Position numbers and translations under genes: made by a program. Under the pieces are notes generated by a model that was not told where the DNA came from, made no database searches, and saw nothing but the letters and a program-made list of their open reading frames with translations. DNA of 64,000 nucleotides, from assembly GCA_903813345.2 (NCBI GenBank), contig CAIIXF020000235.1:268659-332658 (forward strand), written 5' to 3'. The stretch comes from Owenia fusiformis (lineage: Eukaryota; Annelida; Polychaeta; Sabellida; Oweniidae). Of this stretch, positions 22,613 to 34,672 are shown piece after piece; the stretch's first letter is position 1; each line of letters starts with the position of its first letter.

Positions 22613-23683
22613 CGAGGGTTGTCCCAGAAGTAATGCACTATATGCTCTAACTTTCTTTAATATGCTTCAATTCAGCTGAAATTTTGTGTATATTACAATT
22701 AAAGTTTTACCTATTATATCCTGAAGTTTCAGCATCAAACATTAATATTAAGTCTTAATATGGTTGCAGTGTTGGGCAGGTACCACTTTTTCTAATTATG
22801 AAAAGATCCAAAGTGTTATTTTATTAATATTTCTTTCTTTTAAATGATCAAATGTTTGGGAAATTGTTAAATTTATTCAGCATGGTGTTAACCAAGTACA
22901 AATAATGAAAAGCACTGTGATGTCATAATACCACAGTTCAATAGTCACATACTAGTATTCAAATACAGTCACGGTCAAGAAATTGCAAAAATGACTGCAA
23001 TTCTCACCTGATAACAGAAGGCCTTGCATTTGGTGGCATAATTTCATACTTCACTTGGACTCACAGCCACGCAAAACTTATGCTACCACGAAGAAATTAT
23101 ATAAGGAGTATATACCAGATAGAACTACAATTATGAGGTGGCAGAAGAGATTTAAAAGACATGACTGGACCCTGGATAACAACTCCAAACATGGGAGGCA
23201 AAAACTCCACAAGTCACAGTGGAAGAAATTGCCAAGAGTGTTTGACCTGAGAGGCATCAAAAGTACAAAACATGCAAAGGGCAATATTTTGAGAAAATGT
23301 GAAATGGGACACTGTGCAATATACATCTATTAAAATCTAGGATGTGCTCATAGTAATTTAGTATCTTATAATGTATTTTTGAGCATACTTCTTATAGCTA
23401 CATAAAATGGTATTTGTTGATTAATTATTTCATATTTTCAATTTTTTATTCCTTTTGACGTGACTGTATAACCTGCCCCACCCTACCCAAACACACCAAC
23501 TTGATTTTATTATAACATCAATATGGTTTTATAAGTCAACATGAAAATTTGTAGAATAATCAAAATGTCTCTAAGGAACATTTACAGAAAATTTCATGGA
23601 AATAAAATCAAGAAGAAGAAAGAAAAATATCAATTATTGATAAAGTAAGAGCATATAGTGCATTACTTCTGGGACAACCCTCG
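22613..23683 (+). mobile_element. Deleted mariner-like transposon (1071 bp)
   Basis: Perfect 36-bp terminal inverted repeats begin CGAGGGTTGTCCCAGAAGT and sit between TA dinucleotides (22611-22612 and 23684-23685), the Tc1/mariner target duplication. An autonomous mariner is about 1.3 kb. Here only an N-terminal transposase remnant is left (separate entry), so the element is non-autonomous. The perfect repeats argue for a fairly recent insertion. Confidence 0.85.
23055..23333 (+). pseudogene. Mariner transposase N-terminal (helix-turn-helix) remnant
   Basis: The frame reads TYATTKKLYKEYIPDRTTI then MRWQKRFKRHDWTLDNN and GRQKL, which matches the second DNA-binding helix-turn-helix of mariner transposases (pattern ..Y.....S..T...W.KRF..G...L.D..R.GRP). 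The catalytic DD(D/E) domain is missing and the frame then becomes unrelated. There is no ATG at the start of the open frame. Confidence 0.6.
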
Positions 23684-24059
23684 TACAGACCATAAAGCAT
23701 AATCTTTATCTACCGTATTATACATTTCAAACTTTCACAGGGTGGGTACATGTTAAGTTTTAACGGACACATCAACCCCTTGAATCTCATCCACAATAAA
23801 ACGCAAGCCCCGGATAACTGTAATATGAGTTACAATGCCGTTTAGATTGGTTCATACAATTGAAACTTTCTTGCAGTTATAATATCTAAAAAGTGTAATA
23901 AAGTGCACAATATTCAGAGAGGTATTTTATGTCCATATATGGTGTGTGATTTCGGTTTGTTAGATCATTATATTTGCATGTATAAATTATAAATGATAGT
24001 GTATTTGAAAACAGTCTTGTAAAATGTATTTTAGAATGATAATAATACGATAGTTAATA

Positions 24060-24935
24060 CAGGGTGTTCAAAAAATACAAATTCAATTATGTTCATTTTT
24101 TCAGGAAAGAAAGAAGAGACTGTGTATGTATAGCTTCTGTTGTTAGTTAGTTGTAAAACATGATGTCCTGGACATCTGCTCAAGAGAAATTAGTATTAGA
24201 AAAATACGAAAAACGCGAATGAAAAATCGCTATATCTTGGAAAATACGAATTCAATTATGTTCATTTTTCAGGAAAGAAAGAAGAGACTGTGTATGTATA
24301 GGTCCTGTTGTTACTTAGTTGTAAAACACGATGCCTTGGACACCTGTTCAAAAGACAATTGTACTGGGAAAATACGAAAAATGCAGTCAGAGGTGACTGC
24401 CACAGCAATAAAACTAAATAACTTTCTAACCATAGTGTTTTTGGCACTTCAGATTTGGCACTGTAAATTATCCTCATTTAATGTGTGGTAAATTTATGGA
24501 GTTTCATCAAAATCACTCCAGGGACTTTACAGTCATGGTCAAATGCCTTCTTAAGTCTGCCTGAAAAAGGGCGTTTGACTGCGATTTGAAAGCATTTCGA
24601 CCATGACTGTAAAGTCTCAAAGGTGATTTTGATTTCACTCTACAGATTTATAAAACATTGAATGAAGATGATTTGTACCAAATCTGAAGTGCCAAAACAC
24701 TATGGTTAGGAAGTTATTTAGCTTTTTGCGGTTGCAGTCATCCCTGACTGGGTTTTTCATATTTTCCAAGTACAACTGTCTTTTGAGCAGGTGTCCAAGG
24801 CATCATGTTTCACAACCAACTAACAACAAGAGCTACATACAAAGTCTCATCTTTCTTTCCTAAAAATGAACATAATTGAACCTGTATTTTTCAAGATATA
24901 GTGGTTTCTTTGGGTTGCGTTTTTTTTACACCCTG
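24060..24935. mobile_element. 876-bp foldback element with TA flanks
   Basis: The ends read CAGGGTGTTCAAAAAATAC and, complementary, TTTTTTTACACCCTG, flanked by TA (24058-24059, 24936-24937), as for Tc1/mariner-type MITEs. Long imperfect arms (about 24230-24530 and 24550-24900) pair head to head. In addition the outer left arm is partly duplicated in direct orientation (about 24070-24200 and 24235-24370, both with TTCAGGAAAGAAAGAAGAG). It is noncoding. Confidence 0.7.
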
Positions 24936-24937
24936 TA

Positions 24938-26099
24938 TATTCGTGGTTCGATTAAAATGTAGTCATGAAACTACATTTCAGCATACCATAATTACAACTG
25001 TATACAAATGGCAATCACCAAGTAACCTCAATTTATATACTCGTGTTCTGAGGTTTGATTCAAACTACAATTACCAAGCTTGACTTTGATAATAATACAG
25101 ATAAACATATCTTTCATGAAATTATGTAATACCTATTCATTGCAAGAAATTATATGGCAGGTTTCATGATGGTTCTAACATCTGAACATGGGCTCTATGG
25201 CGAATTTTTCAGACATAGAAATCCAAGTAAATCCAAATTGCAAAATCGATGAACGTTTTACATTTACATACTGTAGCACATTTTCGATTTACTTTTGCAT
25301 GTAGATTTCAAATATGATATATTTTTGACTAAATTCTGATTAAAGCTCCAATCACTTTGCTCTCCGGCTAACTATATCCACCATAGTTCCTTGGAAATTG
25401 TGGTCTTCATAAGGAATTTATCCAGGCTCGCCGTCGAAATTATAACTAGGAGTTTATTTGGAAACTTTAGTTATTCTGTTTGTTTTTAATTTTATTCAGT
25501 AGAAACTCAAAGGTTCAACAGTGGCCGCACGTCGACTTGCATCTGCCGTTTTATTGGTTACAATTGACCTTTGCGAACCATAGGTACGGCAACCTTTAAT
25601 TAGTGTTTATGTTTCCTCAAAATCAAAATATGCCGTACGGATGCTACTATCTTACCGCAGAAATTCTAAGGCGACAGTAGAAATATTATTGACCACAGAA
25701 GTGATAGACCATCAGTCAAGTCCTAGTAACTAAGTCAACATTCGAAAATAAAAATCGTACATCTTTGATTTCCAAAATAATTTGTGAGGTGGTTATGAAG
25801 ATGATAATACACATTTTAACGTATTAATTTTGAGTACATCTCGAATCCATTCTCAACAAAGCGTTTGCGAAATAAGTAATCGAAATGCTTGAGATCAGGA
25901 TGATAAACGTACGTTAAGATATACCGCTCCTTAACAAATTCCTTTTGGAAACAAGATATAGAATCAAAGGCCTATTCTTCTTATTTACTCCCTGACACAT
26001 GCCAACGAATGTTACATAAGTAAATATCGCCGTTTTAAATAATTTTGTAAACGTTGTTCTCTACAGGTGCAATTTTTTATAATTGAAAAACAATTGTAA
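24938..26099. other. Intergenic, no gene recognised
   Basis: AT-rich. A roughly 28-bp phrase near 25716-25745 (AGTAACTAAGTCAACATTCG) recurs inverted near 38440-38468. Otherwise nothing was recognised. Confidence 0.45.
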
Positions 26100-27972
26100 C
26101 TAGATTTGTGAAATTGAACAAGTTCAATTTAAGACTCCAGATTTATTTTACCTAGATAGATCAGTAAAGAGCTGAGTATGTAACTGAGTAATTAGCTGAG
26201 TAAGTACCTTAGTAGTAGTTGAGTAAGTAGCTGAGTAAGTAACTGGGTAAAAAGCTGAGTAGGTAGCTGAGTAAGTACCTGAGTTAGTAGCTGAGTGAGT
26301 AGCTAAGTAAGTAATAACTAATTAAGCAATTGAGTAAGTAGTCAAATAAGTAGCTGAGTAGGTAGGGAGGTAAAGTAGGGTATGTAGGAATTTTTGAAAG
26401 TTTATTTGATCAATCTGCATCGTGAATACTGGCAAGTGCGAATTTCAAACTTCAAAATGGCTTAACTGGGGGTCGGATTGCAATTTTAATTTCAGATCCG
26501 GATTCCTTAGGAAATTATGCCCCTAATTCATAACTCATACGTTAAATTTGGAGAACTTTTTATTTTGACCTACATTTCGATCACCAGATCTCAAAAGTGG
26601 GCCTAAAAACTTCTTGACGGCAAAAAGTTAACATTATAAGCACACTCTTTGCTACATGTATACAAAATTTCGAAGAATATCATTGAAGTGTAGTGTCCGA
26701 ATTGCAAAAATAAGAAAAAACTAAGAATTTGACCTAGATTTTGAACTAGGTATTTTGGTGTCCAAATTTTGAAGGAAAGTAGCTTTTGAGGTCCCCTTCT
26801 TTTATGGGCTTTCATTATGTTTAGCTGTACTCATTCTATATCTTGTATTTTTACACTTCAAAAAATTATTCGGTCCCATTGATTTAACATGGGGCACCAA
26901 ATTTAGCGATTTTTGAGCTTTCAAAACATCATAACTGCTGAACAAGATGTCGAATCGAAATTTGGTTTGCAGATTCGGATTCCTGATAAAATTCTACCCC
27001 TAATTCATAACTCATACGATAAATTTAGAATTTTTTTATTTTGACCTACTTTTTGGACACGCCATAACTTCCGAACCGGAAGTCGGATCGAAATATGGTT
27101 TGCAGATTCGGATTCCTGACAAAATTCTACCCCTGATTCATAACTCATAAGTTAAATTTGAAGATGTTTTTATTTTGACCTACTTTTGGGACACCATATC
27201 TCAAAAGTGGGTCAAAATACTTCCTGACGGCAAAAGGCTAACACTATTAGCACACTCTTGGCTACATGTATACACGATTTCGAAGAATATAATTAAAGTG
27301 TAGTGTCAGAATCGCAAAAATAAGGAAAAACTTTGAATTTGACCTAGATTTTGACCTTGGCATTTTTGTGTCCAAATTTTTAAGCTAGATGGCTTTTGAG
27401 GTCCCCTTCTTTTAAAAGCTTCCATTATATTTAGCTGAACTCAGTCTATATTTCGTATTTTTCACTTCAAAAAAATCTTTTTTCCCATTGACTTAACATG
27501 GGCACCAAATTTAGCGATTTTTGAGCTTTCAAAACGATATAACTTCCGAACCGGAAGTCGGATCGAAATTTGGTTTTCAGATTCGGAATCCTGAGAAAAT
27601 TTCCTACAAGACCAGTAGCGTGGACATTGAATTGGGAGAACTTTTTTTTGGACCTCGTTTTCGGACACTGATATCTCGAAATCGGTTTGAGATATCAAAA
27701 AACTAAATCGACCTGTTTTCCCCTACTTTTTTATGAGGAACACAATGAAAAAAACCCGGATTGAAAATATTGAAGGACGACCGAGAAAATTGAAAAAAGT
27801 GACAAAGTACTGGATTTGACCTAGTTCTTGACCTTTGACCTAGATAAAAATTTGACCTAATTTCCCAGAAAGCCAGATACATTCCCTAGTTGATCATGTA
27901 AGCAGCTTAAAGTAAGCTCTTCTAGTTGGTGAGAAATCTGGGAAGGAGGAAGAAGAAGAAGAATAATAATAA
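26100..27972 (-). mobile_element. Helitron/Helentron-like element 6 (inverted relative of element 1)
   Basis: On the minus strand the 3' end is CTAG (26100-26103) preceded by the hairpin (stems 26111-26119 and 26122-26130) and the AGACTCCAGAT box. The CTACTTACTCAG array (about 26160-26370), 476-bp-type units, AGGTCAAAGGTCA (27829-27841, as complement) and a 5' end with a GAAGAAGAAGAATAATAATAA tract (27950-27972) follow. It abuts element 7 in the same head-to-tail way as the plus-strand run. Confidence 0.6.
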
Positions 27973-29432
27973 CTAGATTTTGGAAATTGAACGAAGTTCA
28001 ATTTCAGACTCCAGATCTAGACTTTTTTTAGCCGAGTCATCCAGAATAAGCCGAATCATCCAGAATAAGCCGAGTCATCCAGAATAAGCTGAGTCATCCA
28101 GAAAAAGATGGATAAATAAAATAGGAAGGTAGGATAGGATAGAATAGGAAAGAACGATAGGATAGAATAAGAAAGAAGGATAGGATAGGATAGAATAGAA
28201 TAGAATAGAAAGAAAGGATAGGATAGGATAGAAAGGATAGGAAGGAAAAGATACGAAGGAAGGATAGATAGGAAGGATAGGATAGGATCATATAGGAAGG
28301 ATGGATGAATTTTTCAATATTTTCTTCTCTACTCTTGACTTTCTATCAGGATAACATCAGATCGATTTTTTCGAAATTTCAAAACGCTATTACTTCCGAA
28401 CCGGAAGTCGGATCGAAATTTGGTTTGCAGATTCGGATTCCTGACAAAATTCTACCCCTAATTCATAACTCATACGTTAAATTTGGAGATTTTTTATTTT
28501 GACCTACTTTTCGGACACGCCATAACTTCCGACCCGGAAGTCGGATCGAAATTTGGTTTGCAGATTCAGATTCCTGACAGAATTCTACCCTTAATTCATA
28601 ACTCATATATTCAATTTGGAGAACTTTTTATTTTGACCTACTTTTCGGACACCATATCTCAAAAGTGGGTCAAAATACTTTCTGACGGCAAAAGGCTAAC
28701 ACTATTAGCATATTCTTGGCTACATGTATACACAATTTCGAAGAATATAATTAAAGAGTAGTGTCAGAATCGAAAAAATAAGGAAAACCTATGAATTTGA
28801 CCTAGATTTTGACCTAGGCATTTCGGTGTCCAAATTGTGAAGCAAGATGGCTTTTGAGGTCCCCTTCTTTTAAAGGCTTTGATTATATGAAGCTGAACTC
28901 AGTCTATATTCCGTATTTTTCACTTCAAAAAAAAATTTTTTCCCATTGACTTAACATGGGCACCAAATTTAGCGATTTTTGAGTTTTCAAAACGCCATAA
29001 CTTCCGAACTGGAAGTCAGATCCAAATTTCGTTTTCAGATTCGGAATCCTGAGAAAATGTCCTATAAGACTCATATCCTGGACATTTGATTCGGAGAACT
29101 TTTTTTTGGACCTCGTTTTCGGACACTGATATCTCGAAATCGGTTTGAGATATCAAAAAACTAAATCGACCCTAGATTTCCTACTTTTTTATGAGGAACA
29201 CAATGAAAAAAACCCGGATCGAAAATATTGAAGGACGACCGAGAAAATCGAAAAAAGTGACAAAGTACTGGATTTGACCTAGTTCTTGACCTTTGACCTA
29301 GATAAAAATTTGACCCAATTTCCGAGGAACTAGATTCTGGACCTAAATTGACCAAATGACTGACTTTACTGAAAACCTTATGGTTATTGAGAAAACTGGT
29401 TTAGAATAATAATAATAATAATAATAATAAGA
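27973..29432 (-). mobile_element. Helitron/Helentron-like element 7 (inverted relative of element 2)
   Basis: CTAG at 27973-27976, hairpin stems 27984-27992 and 27996-28004, GGATGACT-type repeats (about 28030-28110), a purine tract (28093-28310), 476-bp-type units and AGGTCAAAGGTCA (complement, 29287-29299). The 5' part matches element 2's start (ACCATAAGGT, GGTCCAG.ATCTAGTTCCT.GG) and ends in (AAT)n at 29407-29430. Confidence 0.6.
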
Positions 29433-29536
29433 ATAAGAAAACTGACGAAAACAATAGACTCCAGATTTTCAATCTGGAGTCTAATAATAATAAAGAAAAC
29501 TGGCAAAAGCAATAGACTCCAGATTTTCATCTGGAG
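29433..29536. repeat. Two tandem ~60-bp units with AGACTCCAGAT hairpins
   Basis: AGAAAACTG.C.AAA.CAATAGACTCCAGATTTT(CA)ATCTGGAGTCTA occurs twice, spaced by TAATAATAA. Each unit holds an 11-bp-stem palindrome made from the same TCTGGAGTCT box that precedes the 3' hairpin of the Helitron-like elements, so they may be minimal deletion products of that family. The second unit directly touches the LTR element. Confidence 0.65.
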
Positions 29537-32081
29537 TCTAACAATCGTGGGCCATGTATCTGCCATACAAGTGTAGCATGGCCTTGGCATAACACAGTCC
29601 CAGACTGTTATCTTATTCCCAAAGCAGTATCATTTCAACTTTATCATTTAATAATATGACAATTACATGTGGGTTTATAAGTCTGTATTAAGTCCATATT
29701 AATATGTGAGAGTAAAGTCACATGTGGTCAGTAAGGATAAGTCAATAGGATCATCCTGCTACGTGCATTGGGGTTATAACTATGTGTAGTCAAGGATGAG
29801 AAATGGTATTGATCACCTCACTTGATACCGAGGGGTGTAGCCCAATGTAGCCCCGGGTATAGGGTGGTATGGGACACCTCACTAGTTAATATAAGGTTGC
29901 AGCCTAATGTAGCCCCGGGTAAAGGGTGGTATGGGACACCTCACTAGTCAATATAGGGTTGCAGCCAAATGTAGCCCCGGGTATAGGGTGGTATGGGACA
30001 CCTCACTAGTCAATATAGGGTTGCAGCCTAATGTAGCCCCGGGTATAGGGTGGTATGGGACACCTCACTAGTCAATATAGGGCTGCAGCCCAATGTAGCC
30101 CCGGGTATAGGGTGGTATGGGACACCTCACTAGTCAATATAGGGTTGCAGCCTAATGTAGCCCCGGGTATAGGGTGGTATGGGACACCTCACTAGTCAAT
30201 ATAGGGTTGCAGCCTAATGTAGCCCCGGGTATAGGGTGGTATGGGACACCTCACAAGTCAATATAGGGTTGCAGCCCAATGTAGCCCCGGGTATAGGGTG
30301 GTATGGGACACCTCACTAGTCAATATAGGGTTGCAGCCTAATGTAGCCCCGGGTGTAGGGTGGTATGGGACACTTCACAAGTCAATATAGGGTTGCAGCC
30401 CAATGTAGCCCCTGGTATAGGGTGGTATGGGACACCTCACTAGTCAATATAGGGTTGCAGCCCAATGTAGCCCCGGGTATAGGGTGGTATGGGACACTTC
30501 ACAAGTCAATATAGGGTTGCAGCCCAATGTAGCCCCGGGTATAGGGTGGTATGGGACACTTCACAAGTCAATTTAGGGTTGCAGCCCAATGTAGCCCCGG
30601 GTATAGGGTGGTATGGGACACCTCACTAGTCAATATAGGGTTGCAGCCTAATGTAGCCCCGGGTAAAGGGTGGCATGGGGCTGCAGCTCAATGTAGCCAG
30701 GTCAGCCTGGTCACCTATATTCACACACCAATTGTGTAGCCACTTGTAGCTCGTATCTGGGAAAGTGTGAATGTGAGGGGGGTGAGGGACTAGTCACATA
30801 CAGCATAATAGCCAGTGTGACTGAGGGAGGGGGAGTTGATTAGGGGAAGTCTAAATGTCACAGTCCATGTTAATAGTCAACGTTAGTCGGGGGGGGGGGG
30901 GTGTATGTATAAGTGTTACTCTCACCAACACAATAAAACAACATAATAAAAGCAATTAAAAATTAACATTAATTAATTCTATTTCAATTGGAAATCATTC
31001 ATAAATACAAGTTATGTTACATAAACAATAAGATCTGACTTATATAGTGTAAAATATACCCAAATACCACGCAACTCCTACATGGCTGCAAATGGCTCCA
31101 ACTAGAGCCTAGCTACATTTGGCTAGCAACCTGACAGCCACATGCAGCTTCCATTACAGTACATTGGGATGGCCCGAATCACCCCAAAACTCACTCCAAA
31201 ACGGGACCCTGGTACCAATACATGTTCTACCGGTATAGTGGGTATAATTAACACTAACAATTAAGCATAATTACCGTAATTAGAGGTAGATTTTGACAAG
31301 AAAAGACATGATTTAAACTCAAAGTTACATGGAAATTACATCAAAAGTTTGACTCTGAATAACAACTGAATCAGTTAACGAAATGCCTTGAAACTTCTTG
31401 ACCAATTAAATAACTACTTCATAATTACCTTAGAACACCATTCACCCCGATTTACCAACGGAAACTGCTATAAATCCAATGTAATTGAAGAGAAATGAGC
31501 AACATGTGTTCCACCATTTTGAGATTTCCGAGAGACTGATCACACAACATGATTACATATCACTACTCACATAACAAGATGAACTACACTTTAAAATAAG
31601 ACAATTCGAAGCACAGTAGAGTTATGTACATATATATAAACATGTATACAATAAATTAGACACACTAAATAGCGTACTTAGGTTAAAGTAATCACAATAA
31701 GGCAAGATAAACAATGGAACTATATCCTTAAGCCGAGTAACTGTAGACACTGAAGTAGTGGACAGGCTACACAGCCTATGACTCATGGTGACTCTTACAA
31801 AAGTTAACATACAATTCACAAGGCGATACCCAGTCACTATAGGCTTAGCCAGCAAAGCACAGATGCACTCTGTATTAACTGTAAACAAAACTAGCATTGA
31901 CGCTATGAAGGCGCTGGCCACAGAATACATGCAAATACAGGACACATATAAAACTCCATACTGGTGAACAGTGAAATTGTTAGTTATTTTGACTAAAGCA
32001 ATGCAATAATAAGGCTCAGTAACGGCACATCAGGCCAGATATAAGCCATTGAAAAAAAAGACAGACTGATGGGTCGTTACA
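29537..32081 (-). repeat. 3' LTR (minus-strand sense), 2545 bp
   Basis: It differs in length from its partner by 185 bp, which is three 62-bp tandem units less one base. It carries a run of about 13 G near 30889 (about 10 in the partner). The boundary at 29537-29540 reads TCTA, not TGTA. Confidence 0.8.
29822..30700. repeat. 62-bp tandem repeat, about 14 copies, in the 3' LTR
   Basis: The unit runs from GGGTGGTATGGGACACCTC through CTAGTCAATATAGGG and TTGCAGCC(T/C)AATG to TAGCCCCGGGTATA. The copies are almost identical and the last one is diverged (GGGTAAAGGGTGGCATGGGG). It is GC-richer than the rest of the window. Confidence 0.9.
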
Positions 32082-32095
32082 CTGCCCCCTTCTTT
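32082..32095 (-). other. Polypurine tract of the LTR element
   Basis: On the minus strand AAAGAAGGGGGCAG directly precedes the LTR's TGTAACGACCC. This is the expected place for the plus-strand primer of reverse transcription. Confidence 0.7.
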
Positions 32096-34660
32096 GAAAT
32101 AAGTTCGTCCCGAACTTTTACATAAACATTACAAAATAATTGAAAGACAATCAAAAATATACATAAGTATGTAATTCAATGTGAAGATATGATCTCAAAG
32201 GTACATAATAATACAGTAGTTTACATGGTTATACACTTACGACTTGCATCACCTGAAAAAATGTCATTACAATATTCGAATGAAGGAACCACTTTTATGT
32301 TAATATCAAGAGTTCAGAATAACACATGTATTTTGTAGTTATAGTCATTAAGATTGTGTCCTTCTTAGAATTCCAATCAATGTTTAGTCATTTTATACTA
32401 AGTTGGCACTAGTCGTATCCAGAACACTGCGTAGCATGGTAACGCCTCTGTATAACAGAGATAGTCATAAGTTCATATATAGCACATCAAATACAGTATG
32501 AAGATCAAATATGTAGTACGCTTCTCCAATAACTCTCGCTGTATGGTTACAGAATGTTCTCTCAATGTCTCTGTATATTGTTGGCTTGTGGTCGACATCT
32601 CTAAACCTGGAAGAGAAACCATTGCCATGCAGATGTGCCAATCTACAATAGCTACAACTTCCTCTCACTGCCAGACTCCTCTATATTAGCTCATGGAATC
32701 GTCAACCATGGTAACCACACACATATTCAATGTCCGCCTACTTTAAGACTGTGGGACAAGACAAAGTAGGCTACAGCTGAGTGACATTGCTGGAAGTTGG
32801 GCATTTTGGGACCATTGAGGGATGGAGATAACATTTCACAGTTGGTGCACTGTTTTACTGACAGTTTTCGGCACCAATACAATTATATACACTATGTACA
32901 AGGGAACTCTGCCTCAAACAGTACGTTCACAATTACTCCAATTGTGTAACGGTTGAACCTAGGTCATCTACTAGGGCGACAGGGTAACAGTTTGGGTAGA
33001 CAGTCTTTCACATTACTTTAGTTGGTAATCAATAATGGAAAGGATGAATCAATGAGGCACAAGTAACTGTACACTTCACCATGCCATCATTGTCAGAGAT
33101 GCAATCTGATGGTTCAGTTAGCAACTCTGTGGATTCATGGGACAATCTGCCCGTGTGGAGGCAACAACATCACTGAAGGGGGGAACGCTAATGGAAGCTT
33201 TATTCATAATTTGTCAATATCTACCGGATATTGGCAATTAGAGATAGTAGGGACAACAAGTAGCACAGGCCACTCAAACCATCTATCATTAGGGTTCCAC
33301 TCTTAAGAAACACAACAACCCCGTGGCTTCTCAGGAAATATAGGTTGCCAAGGATACAGGTACACACATAGTAAGTGACATTTACTCTCGTAGTAAATGC
33401 CACATACATATGTGGTAAATGTCAGCCACATCAGATGGTACATGGATTGTTGACTGATAACACTCCACATAGGGGACTTGTGACAATCAGCCCTCCTTGA
33501 CACAAAAACTGATTGACGCCAGCAAAAGCTATGGCCAGACATGCTCACTTCTGCTGACAGTCCACTATCAACATTTTCGTAACTAATCTTGGCAATACCA
33601 CTTGCCAAGATCGAGGCAGTAGCTCAAATATCTATCAGACCGTACAGATAACAGATCCCATTCACTACTTGAAAGGGGACCACCTTGACACATAAGATGG
33701 CAATATGCATGGTGACCTACTTCTACGAAGTTGCATAGGTTTGTACGCTGGACTTAATCAGACCAATTTGGTCATCCTTCGGACATTCCATTATCGCTCC
33801 TCCCATTATCAGTCATATAATGACTATTTCCCAATAGACACAGAAATGTAGGGACTCTTTGGAAGTAGGATCACTGGGCAGGGGTTTCCTGGATCACCCT
33901 ACCCAAGCCAATGGCTCCATACTAGTCAGACAGACAAATGCAGGGGGTCTATTGTTGGAGTAGGCAATAGAAAAGGTCTGATATGGCTATGGAGATCTCC
34001 AGTTGTAGGGAGATATAGCACAACGTTTCCTCATCAACCAGGAAAGCACAAGAGGATCGTACCATCACACACATTTCGGGCAAGTGGAATGTAAGGGGGA
34101 GGGGCATATTCGGGTCACTGTATGGGTATGCCTACCCAAGCTATCTCTCAAGTATAATCATGCCCATCATGACCATTATCGAAAGAAACTCACTAACAGG
34201 ACGGGAACAGGGTACAGGGGACATTCACACCAACACATGCATAATGTATGTGCTTTCAAGACATGACACTGTTAAATGTTCCAGTGGGTCATGATAAGAC
34301 AGGGTTTTACAACTGGGATCTACAATTTTGGCTTGTGAAGATTTGATATGTTTGTATATTAGGTCCCACCTACATACCAAACCAGAGGGTCTGTGGTAAA
34401 GATACGTACCACTTAAGACTTTGAAGTAGAACAACGGGCTACTTCACCAACCTAAATCGATACAGTCCTGTGGAATGCTACAAGGACTGGGTCTCTGAAA
34501 ATCTCAAAATGGCCATCCACACACACCAGTGTGGAAAACAAGATTAAATTAGCATCAAACAAAAAGTTGACACCATAAAACAACTGAAAACAAAACTACC
34601 TTAGAATATTTAATCAAAACATAAAGTGGGTCTAATTATCAGGTAATAATTAAATCCCGA
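32096..34660 (-). other. Noncoding internal region of the LTR element
   Basis: About 2.6 kb without recognisable retroviral-type domains on either strand. The longest open frames (about 100 codons) look random. It is GC-richer than the flanks and has no internal repeats I could see. Confidence 0.6.
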
Positions 34661-34671
34661 CGCTGCCACCA
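34661..34671 (-). other. Primer-binding site of the LTR element
   Basis: On the minus strand, TGGTGGCAGCG follows the LTR end after one base. It is complementary to a tRNA 3' end of the form CGCTGCCACCA, which fits animal tRNA-Leu. The identity of the tRNA is from memory of tRNA-Leu ends and should be checked. Confidence 0.6.
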
Positions 34672-34672
34672 G

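Noticed and set aside
29822-30700. CRISPR-like regular repeats
   Set aside because: The 62-bp units are contiguous without variable spacers, and lie in eukaryotic LTRs. They are ordinary tandem repeats.
31622-31945. 107-codon ORF, present in both LTRs (also 36571-36894)
   Set aside because: Presence in both copies only reflects LTR identity. No domain or signal was recognised.
33303-33608. 101-codon ORF in the internal region of the LTR element as a gag remnant
   Set aside because: No zinc knuckle, protease or polymerase motif, and its length is within chance for this composition.
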